DNA from: Clostridia bacterium
GTDB taxonomy: Bacteria; Bacillota_A; Clostridia; Oscillospirales; SIG627
Reading direction: 5' to 3'
DNA: 11,599 nucleotides
NCBI GenBank assembly: GCA_017508505.1
Contig: JAFVYT010000069.1
Span: 1 to 11,599, forward strand
Positions 6,628-11,599 of this stretch are shown here, piece by piece. The notes beneath the pieces were generated by a model. The model made no database searches and had not been told where the DNA came from. It saw only the letters and a list, made by a program, of their open reading frames with translations. The position numbers and the translations under genes were made by a program. Numbering within the stretch: the stretch's first letter is position 1; each line of letters starts with the position of its first letter.

Positions 6628-7188
6628 ATGCAGGAAAACAAGATCAGGTGGGAGGCGCTGGAGGAGCGGGTGAAAAACTGTCGGAGCTGTGCCCTTTGCC
6701 AAACGAGAACCAACACGGTATTTGGCCGAGGAAATCCTGAGGCCAAGATCCTCTTTGTGGGGGAAGCCCCGGGAGAGCAGGAGGATCGGGAGGGCAAGCC
6801 CTTCGTCGGCCCTGCAGGCAAGCTCCTGGACGATTACCTGACCTTTTTGGGGCTGGAGGAAGAGGATTATTACATCGCCAACATTTTGAAATGCAGACCG
6901 CCCCGTAACCGCGACCCCGAGCCGGGGGAGGAGGAGGCCTGTATGCCCTTTTTGCGAGAGCAGACCCAGCTGATATCCCCAAGGATTCTGGTTTGTCTGG
7001 GCAGGATCGCCGCGCAAAGGATCATCTCTCCCGACTTTCGTATCACCCGCGACCACGGAAGGTGGTTCGAGGCGGGCGGAATGAAGATCATGGCGACCTT
7101 TCACCCCTCCGCTCTTCTGCGGGATCCCGCCAAGAAGGAAGCGGCGCTGGACGACTTTTTATCCATTTTAAAACAAATTTCCAATTGA
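6628..7188 (+). CDS. Family 4 uracil-DNA glycosylase (iron-sulfur)
   Basis: Removes uracil from DNA that arises by cytosine deamination or dUTP incorporation, the first step of base-excision repair. The 186 residues show the family 4 layout: C18 and C21 with C89 and C105 as the four ligands of a 4Fe-4S cluster, motif 1 GEAPGEQED (45-53) with GKPFVGPAG (57-65), NILKCRPPRNRDP (85-97) and the active-site FHPSALL (158-164). Length fits the family. ATG 6628 is preceded by AAGAGGA at 9 nt. It follows the MecA-like gene by 27 nt and is cotranscribed, ending at the terminator at 7194-7234. It is the stand-alone type with no fused polymerase domain. Clostridial genomes often use this enzyme; UdgX, a related family, would have a distinct KRRIH insertion that is not present here. 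Confidence 0.95.
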   Translation: MQENKIRWEALEERVKNCRSCALCQTRTNTVFGRGNPEAKILFVGEAPGEQEDREGKPFVGPAGKLLDDYLTFLGLEEEDYYIANILKCRPPRNRDPEPGEEEACMPFLREQTQLISPRILVCLGRIAAQRIISPDFRITRDHGRWFEAGGMKIMATFHPSALLRDPAKKEAALDDFLSILKQISN

Positions 7189-7193
7189 TGCAG

Positions 7194-7234
7194 AAAATAT
7201 GACTTCCGAGAAAAAACGGCAGTCATATTTTTTT
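7194..7234 (+). terminator. Intrinsic terminator after the glycosylase gene
   Basis: An 11-bp stem (AAAATATGACT at 7194-7204 with its complement at 7221-7231), extended after one mismatch by CCG/CGG, closes on an A-rich loop. The right arm runs into a seven-base T-tract (7228-7234). It ends the MecA-like / UDG operon. Confidence 0.85.
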
Positions 7235-7251
7235 CGTTTCTTGGCACAATA
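7223..7251 (+). promoter_or_regulatory. Weak candidate forespore (sigma-G/F type) promoter for pdaA
   Basis: TCATA (7223-7227) and CACAATA (7245-7251) are 17 nt apart and match the sigma-G pattern GNATR / CATNNTA at four of five and six of seven positions. Bacillus subtilis pdaA is read by sigma-G. It overlaps the preceding terminator and would start just ahead of the ribosome site. No sigma-A promoter was seen in this gap. Weak evidence. Confidence 0.25.
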
Positions 7252-7276
7252 TGAGCGTAAAGGAGGATGAAACGCA

Positions 7277-8017
7277 ATGAAAAAGCTACTTTGCACGGCG
7301 GTAACGATTCTTCTGGTTTCGCTCTCTTCCTTTGCCCACGCAGAAGGCCAAAGCAGCTGGTATTTTATTTCCGAAGGAAAGTGCGAGCGTCCGCGGCTCC
7401 CCGTGGTGGAAAACGACTCCGCCAAGGGAATCGGACGCGCCGAAAAGGTCTTGTATCTGACCTTTGATGCCGGCTATGAAAACGGAAACGTGGAAAAGAT
7501 CGTTGACATTTTAGAGGAAAACGAGGTAACGGGAGCCTTTTTTGTTCTGCGTCACTTCGTAGAGGAGAACACCGCTCTTTGCAAAAGAATCAAGGAAAAC
7601 GGGAATTTGGTTTGTAATCACACAAGCCGCCATCCCCCCATCACGAGCCTGACAAGTCAGCAGCTGAAATCGGAGCTCGAGGAATTGGAAACGGTTTATA
7701 AGAGCCTGACGGGCTATGATTTGGATCCCTATTTCCGTCCTCCCGAGGGAGTATGGAACGAGCAAGCTCTGAATTGGGTCGAGGACTGCGGATATAAAAC
7801 GGTGTTTTGGAGTCTTGCCTGGGCAGATTGGGATAACGCCAATCAGCGGAGCCCGGAATACGCCATGGACAAGCTCCTGACCCGCGTTCACGACGGAGCG
7901 GTCATTCTGCTTCATCCCACGTCAAAAACCAACACCGAGATCCTCGATGAATTCATCCACAAGATGAAGGAGGCGGGATATCGGTTCGGAACGCTGGAGG
8001 AATTATGGAGCGAATGA
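7277..8017 (+). CDS. pdaA: PdaA-type delta-lactam-biosynthetic de-N-acetylase
   Basis: Secreted or membrane-facing enzyme of the carbohydrate esterase 4 (NodB) fold. In spore-formers PdaA removes the acetyl group from N-acetylmuramic acid after the CwlD amidase, giving the muramic delta-lactam of the spore cortex that germination lytic enzymes recognise. A signal peptide (1-22, ending AHA) is visible. Motif 1 is TFDAGYENG (62-70), where the second aspartate of classical NodB is replaced, as in PdaA; motif 2 is NHTSRHP (114-120); motif 3 RPPEG (154-158); the PdaA-typical FWSLAWADW (177-185); and LLHP (211-214). The length, 246 aa, is typical. AAAGGAGG lies 10 nt before the ATG. Another ATG at 7267 is in a different frame and ends early. 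The gene overlaps the next deacetylase by 13 nt, so the two are translated together. This gene is the strongest sign that the host or its ancestors sporulate. Confidence 0.9.
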   Translation: MKKLLCTAVTILLVSLSSFAHAEGQSSWYFISEGKCERPRLPVVENDSAKGIGRAEKVLYLTFDAGYENGNVEKIVDILEENEVTGAFFVLRHFVEENTALCKRIKENGNLVCNHTSRHPPITSLTSQQLKSELEELETVYKSLTGYDLDPYFRPPEGVWNEQALNWVEDCGYKTVFWSLAWADWDNANQRSPEYAMDKLLTRVHDGAVILLHPTSKTNTEILDEFIHKMKEAGYRFGTLEELWSE

Positions 8018-8700
8018 AACGGGCCGCGGCGGCCCTTTTGGCATTGACTGCGGGATTTCTGATCTCCGTCGGCCCCCACGGTCGGGCCAAGGCTGAGATC
8101 TACCGAAAAAGCGAGACGGAAGAAAAAATGATCGCGCTGACCTTCGACGACGGCCCCAGCAAGCAAAACACCCGTGAGATTCTTTCCATCCTGGAGGAAT
8201 ACGGAATCAGGGCCACCTTTTTCGTCATCGGAGAGAACGCCGCCAAGGATCCCGAAAGAGTAAAAAGTATTTTTGAGGCGGGGCACGAATTGGGCAACCA
8301 CACCTACACCCACGCATATATTTCCAAAATTTCGAAGGAAGCGCTGGAGGAGGAAATTCTGAAAACCGAAGAGGTGCTCCTTTCGGTGACAGGAGAGAAG
8401 CCGCGGGTGTTCCGTCCTCCCGGAGGATATTATGACGATGCGTCCCTTTCTGTTTTGGAGAAAATGGGCTATAAAAACGTTCTTTGGTCTCTGGACACAA
8501 GGGACTGGAGCCTACCCAAGACTGAAAAAATCGTTTCCAAGGTGGAGGACGACGCCGGCTGCGGTGACATCATTCTGTTTCACGATCTGGAGGACAAGAG
8601 ATTGCCCACCCCACAGGTGCTGAAAAGGATCATCCCGTATCTTTTGGAAAACGGATACGAATTCGTTACCGTATCGGAATTGCTATCGGAAGAGGACTAA
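8005..8700 (+). CDS. NodB-type polysaccharide deacetylase, probably acting on peptidoglycan
   Basis: Second CE4 deacetylase, exported by a signal peptide (about 1-30, ending RAKA). Unlike its neighbour it has the complete classical catalytic set: TFDDGPS (46-52) with catalytic and metal-binding D48 and D49, metal histidines H99 and H103 in NHTYTH, RPPGG (137-141), D164 in WSLDTRDW, and LFHD (191-194). This predicts metal-dependent removal of N-acetyl groups from GlcNAc of peptidoglycan or a similar glycan; a chitin-type substrate is possible but less likely here. At 231 aa it is nearly all catalytic domain. The ATG at 8005 has GGAGG 4 nt upstream; an in-frame ATG at 8014 overlaps the pdaA stop as ATGA and could be the true start, giving 228 aa. 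Pairing with pdaA suggests a role in spore or cell-wall modification. Confidence 0.88.
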   Translation: MERMKRAAAALLALTAGFLISVGPHGRAKAEIYRKSETEEKMIALTFDDGPSKQNTREILSILEEYGIRATFFVIGENAAKDPERVKSIFEAGHELGNHTYTHAYISKISKEALEEEILKTEEVLLSVTGEKPRVFRPPGGYYDDASLSVLEKMGYKNVLWSLDTRDWSLPKTEKIVSKVEDDAGCGDIILFHDLEDKRLPTPQVLKRIIPYLLENGYEFVTVSELLSEED

Positions 8701-8718
8701 ACGTCCTCTTCTTTTTTT
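8689..8718 (+). terminator. Intrinsic terminator overlapping the end of the deacetylase gene
   Basis: GAAGAGGAC (8689-8697) pairs perfectly with GTCCTCTTC (8703-8711) around TAAAC, followed by seven Ts (8712-8718). The left arm is the last three sense codons and the loop contains the TAA stop, so terminator and coding end share bases. Confidence 0.92.
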
Positions 8719-8732
8719 CTTTCCCGAAGTCA

Positions 8733-8761
8733 TTGACGAATAGGATTCTTTCCTATATAAT
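8733..8761 (+). promoter_or_regulatory. Sigma-A promoter of the ATPase-recG operon
   Basis: TTGACG (8733-8738) and TATAAT (8756-8761) are 17 nt apart, one base from consensus. The start near 8768 gives a leader of about 23 nt to the ATG at 8791, with an AAAGGG ribosome site at 8778-8783. It sits straight after the previous terminator and serves the ATPase and recG. Confidence 0.88.
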
Positions 8762-8790
8762 GGGAGAGATCACATTTAAAGGGTAGTACT

Positions 8791-10962
8791 ATGGAACAGA
8801 AGAAACTTTCCATCAAAAAAATAGAAATCGAAACGTTCAAAAAAATCAGAAATCTTACCATCCAGCCGGAGGAGGGGGCAAACCTTTTCTTCGGCTCCTT
8901 CCGCAGCGGCAAAACCAGCGTTTGTGAATTCATTCAGTTCGCGCTTTACGGCGCGGACTCCGTGGCGCTGGCTCGGGACAATGCGGAAAATGCACTGGGA
9001 CGGATTATTTTCCTCTTCGGAGACGCAGGATACATTTTGCAACGGAGCGTGATCGACGGCAAGGAGGAATTCTCCTTTTTGCACGAGGAAAACGCCGTGC
9101 CCGTGGAAACGGATCTGACCCCGGGAGAGTTTTTGACGGGGATGGATCAGGATTCCTTCGACCTGATCAATTACTTCAAGCAGGCGCGTTACGAAACCCC
9201 TGTTTTTAAGCCGAAGTTCAGCTTTTTGAACCAAATTTCCTCCTTCCACGAGGGGACAAAAAGCATTTATAAGGACGAAATGCAAATGCGGGAGAAGGCC
9301 CTCTCCTATCACAATCCCGAGGGAACCGGCTCCCTTGACCGTATGCTTCAGGAGCGGGATCGGCTTCAGGCACAGGCAAACGATCGCCCTCGCTGGCAGG
9401 AGGAGGCCGAGGCCTGCAGCAGGACCCTTTCGGACATTGCGGAAAAGCTGGACGAGAACGACCGCAGATGCGTTCTCTTAAAGGCCGATATGGCGGGCTT
9501 TTCCGACGATCTGAAGCTGAGTGAAAACAAGCGGGACGCAGAGGAATTAAAAAAGAGCCTGACCGCCAAGGAGAAAAAGTACCGCATCGCCGTTTACGAC
9601 GTGACCCACAAGGAGGGCATCGTCAGCGAGGCCGACCTTGCGGAGATGAAAAGCTCCTACAACCGCTTAAGCCTTGCGGAGACGGGCCTGGCCGAGGCGC
9701 GTACCGCCCTGACCTTTGCCGAGGAGACCCTCAGCTTTCACCGCAAGCTCTTCGACTCTCATCAGAAGAAAGAATTCTATGATGAAGCAAAAAGAAGGAT
9801 CCAAAAGAACGAGAAGGGTCGACTTCTGATCCGCGTTTTGGGCGTTGTTCTCATCGGTCTTGCCCTCGGGCTTTACTTCATTCTTTCTTACTTCAAGTAC
9901 GATCTGGCCGCTTGTCTTTTCGCCTCGGGCGCGCTCGGGCTTTGCGGCGTGACCGCGGAGGTGCTCTCCACGGTGTTCACCTCCTCGATCCGAAGAGTGC
10001 TCAGAGAGAATGGGATGAACTCCCTTTCGGAATTCAACGACTTTTACGATAAGCTCATCGCTCACGAAAAGACCACGCAGGTCTACCTGGATCAGGTGCG
10101 CCTGAAGGAAAACGACGAAAAAAGAAAGCGCAGCGAGAAGGAAGCCATTACCGCTTGGATCAGCCAAAAGGTGGCATCCCTCGGACATCGTGTAGAGGCG
10201 GGAGATCTTTTGGCCGTGTGTGACCAGATCATCGAGGCCAACGACGTGCTGTACGATCTCAAGCACGAGATTGAACGGGACCGTGCGCAGTACAATGCCC
10301 TTCTGACCCGTAACGTAGAGAGCGAAAGCCTCACCGTCAGTCCTGAATTTGCCGCTCTGCAAAAGGAATTGGCCTTCCTTTCCGTGCAGAACGACTCCCT
10401 TTACAAGAAAAAAGCGCTTACGGTGGCCCGTCTCGAGGAGGCAGAGAATCACCTTTCCCGCAAGCCTGAGGAAATCGAGGCGGAGCTGAAGGAATTGGAG
10501 GGCCGCATCGAGGAGCACCGTCGGGAGGCGGACGGAGCGGAGCTGAACCATTCCGTTGCGCTGGCTCGCAAGGAGCAGTTTGAAAAGGCTCTGAAGGAGT
10601 CTCTGGCTCTTTCCATCAATCAAAAGATCTCCTTTGTTCTCGGAGAGGGCGAGTCCTTCCTGTTTGACGATCAGTTCGAGCTTTGCTTCCGCGATCGGGA
10701 GTCCGTGCTGCCCTTGATCAAGGCGGGAGGCGGCGTGGTATCCGAAATGGGGCTTTTGGCCTTCCGCTTAAGCTTGGCACAGCTTTTGGGCAAGACAAGT
10801 CTGCCTATGATTTTCGACGATTCCTTTGCAATGCTTTCCAAGGAGGCATCCGGCAAGCTATTCGAGGTTTTGAAGGCCTCCTGCTCCCAGTTCTTCATTG
10901 CAACCTCCTCTCCCGATCTTTTGGAGGAGGTAGGAGAGCACGCTAAGGTCTTTTACCTCTGA
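8791..10962 (+). CDS. YhaN/SbcC-like coiled-coil ATPase with a central membrane hairpin (723 aa)
   Basis: ABC/SMC-type ATPase split by long coiled coils. The N-terminal lobe has the IEIETFKKIRNLTI opening typical of RecF/SbcC/YhaN proteins and Walker A GSFRSGKTS (35-43). Coiled coil covers about 180-340 and 405-605. Between them two hydrophobic segments (about 345-368 and 371-395) make a membrane hairpin, as described for Bacillus YhaN, so the heads would lie in the cytoplasm and the coil tip at the membrane. The C-terminal lobe has a loose signature (AGGGVVSEMGLLAFRLSLA, 645-663) and Walker B MIFDD (673-677). The usual D-loop aspartate (a pattern like DDPFVNFD) and the switch histidine of the final TCH-like motif are not seen; TSSPD (705-709) stands there. 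It is shorter than YhaN (over 900 aa) and no SbcD/YhaO nuclease gene adjoins. The stop overlaps the recG start by one base, suggesting DNA maintenance. The ATPase class is sure; the function is not. Confidence 0.8.
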   Translation: MEQKKLSIKKIEIETFKKIRNLTIQPEEGANLFFGSFRSGKTSVCEFIQFALYGADSVALARDNAENALGRIIFLFGDAGYILQRSVIDGKEEFSFLHEENAVPVETDLTPGEFLTGMDQDSFDLINYFKQARYETPVFKPKFSFLNQISSFHEGTKSIYKDEMQMREKALSYHNPEGTGSLDRMLQERDRLQAQANDRPRWQEEAEACSRTLSDIAEKLDENDRRCVLLKADMAGFSDDLKLSENKRDAEELKKSLTAKEKKYRIAVYDVTHKEGIVSEADLAEMKSSYNRLSLAETGLAEARTALTFAEETLSFHRKLFDSHQKKEFYDEAKRRIQKNEKGRLLIRVLGVVLIGLALGLYFILSYFKYDLAACLFASGALGLCGVTAEVLSTVFTSSIRRVLRENGMNSLSEFNDFYDKLIAHEKTTQVYLDQVRLKENDEKRKRSEKEAITAWISQKVASLGHRVEAGDLLAVCDQIIEANDVLYDLKHEIERDRAQYNALLTRNVESESLTVSPEFAALQKELAFLSVQNDSLYKKKALTVARLEEAENHLSRKPEEIEAELKELEGRIEEHRREADGAELNHSVALARKEQFEKALKESLALSINQKISFVLGEGESFLFDDQFELCFRDRESVLPLIKAGGGVVSEMGLLAFRLSLAQLLGKTSLPMIFDDSFAMLSKEASGKLFEVLKASCSQFFIATSSPDLLEEVGEHAKVFYL

Positions 10963-11599
10963 TGAATCCTTCTCTTTTCTCCCCCGTGGAGACCCTGCGG
11001 GGGGTTGGTGAAAAAAGAGCGCAGGCTCTCCACCGTGCGGGGATCCGTCAGGTAAAGGATCTGCTTTTGACCTTTCCCCGCTCCTACAAAAGCGGGCGGA
11101 TCTATCCCCTCTCAAAGGAAAGAATCGGCCTTTACGGCGGCTTTCTCCTGAAGGCGGACTCCTCTCCGGGGGTCTTCTCCATGAGGGGAAAAAGGGTTTT
11201 GCGCTATACGGCAACGGATGAAAACGGAACGAAGGTCAACATTCTGTACGTAAATCAGCCCTATCTGAGAAATCAAATCTTTAAGGGAGACGAGGCCCAT
11301 TACTTCGGAATCCTGCAGGAAAAGGCCGGTCAGCTCTTTCTCTTTTCTCCCGAGCGAAAGCGCGAGGCACCCGATCCCGATCGGCTCTACCCCGTATATC
11401 CCGCTCTCGGTGGCATCTCCTCCGGAACGCTGGAGCGTTTGATCGGACTGTGCCTTGTGCCGACGCTGTCGGAGTGGGAGGAGACGTTGCCCGAGTCCGT
11501 GAGAGAAAAATTCGGCCTGATGAATCGGGCCAAGGCAATCTTCACCCTGCACGTGCCGGAAAGCGATGAAGCACTCAAACGGGCCAAGGAGCGCTTCGC
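10962..11599 (+). CDS. recG: ATP-dependent DNA helicase RecG, N-terminal part, runs off the right edge
   Basis: RecG reverses stalled replication forks and drives branch migration of Holliday junctions. The 212 visible residues cover the N-terminal part and the wedge region: TLRGVGEKRAQALHRAGI (11-28) with the VKDLLLTFPRSY stretch (31-42), the OB-fold part with TDENGTKVNILYVNQPYL (about 82-99), and the YPVYPALGGISSGTLERLI stretch leading toward the first helicase domain. These match RecG well; the helicase motifs lie beyond the edge. The ATG overlaps the stop of the ATPase gene as TGATG, and no strong ribosome site lies just upstream, so translation probably depends on coupling. The frame is open to the end of the window. 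Confidence 0.93.
   Translation, partial: MNPSLFSPVETLRGVGEKRAQALHRAGIRQVKDLLLTFPRSYKSGRIYPLSKERIGLYGGFLLKADSSPGVFSMRGKRVLRYTATDENGTKVNILYVNQPYLRNQIFKGDEAHYFGILQEKAGQLFLFSPERKREAPDPDRLYPVYPALGGISSGTLERLIGLCLVPTLSEWEETLPESVREKFGLMNRAKAIFTLHVPESDEALKRAKERF

Noticed and set aside
8791..10962. Calling the coiled-coil ATPase a defence-system protein such as an OLD or RecF-like nuclease
   Set aside because: No nuclease domain, toxin or defence neighbour is visible, and the recG coupling and YhaN-like layout point to housekeeping DNA maintenance.

Overview
The window looks like ordinary chromosome from a Gram-positive, spore-forming lineage of the Firmicutes (Clostridia type). The reasons are a recognisable PdaA spore-cortex deacetylase, a MecA-like adaptor, an alpha2-type glycyl-tRNA synthetase, strong AGGAGG-type ribosome sites, near-consensus sigma-A promoters, and intrinsic terminators with clean T-tracts. 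Base composition is moderate (by eye a little above 50% GC in genes, AT-rich between them). No insertion sequence, phage gene, tRNA, rRNA or CRISPR array was seen.

Left part, minus strand (1-5939). A three-gene operon reads leftward from a promoter at 5911-5939: an ABC exporter half-transporter (764 aa), a small DUF1854 protein (170 aa), and a second ABC exporter half-transporter (747 aa). Gaps between genes are 9 and 18 nt, and the first stop codon lies inside the next Shine-Dalgarno. Each exporter carries an extra N-terminal soluble domain followed by a four-cysteine zinc ribbon before the membrane domain. The start of the glycyl-tRNA synthetase gene follows, with its own consensus promoter placed 1-2 nt past the operon stop; it runs off the left edge.

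Centre, plus strand (5940-7234). A short divergent control region holds a perfect 18-bp-arm inverted repeat that overlaps the rightward promoter. It drives a short MecA-like adaptor gene (TTG start) and a family 4 uracil-DNA glycosylase gene, ended by an intrinsic terminator.

Right part, plus strand (7235-11599). A pair of overlapping polysaccharide deacetylase genes (PdaA, then a classical NodB-type enzyme) ends in a terminator built partly from its own last codons. A strong sigma-A promoter then drives a YhaN/SbcC-like coiled-coil ATPase with a central membrane hairpin. That gene overlaps the start of recG (by one base), which runs off the right edge and pairs the ATPase with a DNA-repair helicase.

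The least understood unit is the ABC / DUF1854 / ABC operon, whose substrate cannot be read from the sequence. The membrane-anchored ATPase coupled to recG is second; several of its C-terminal ATPase motifs look altered.
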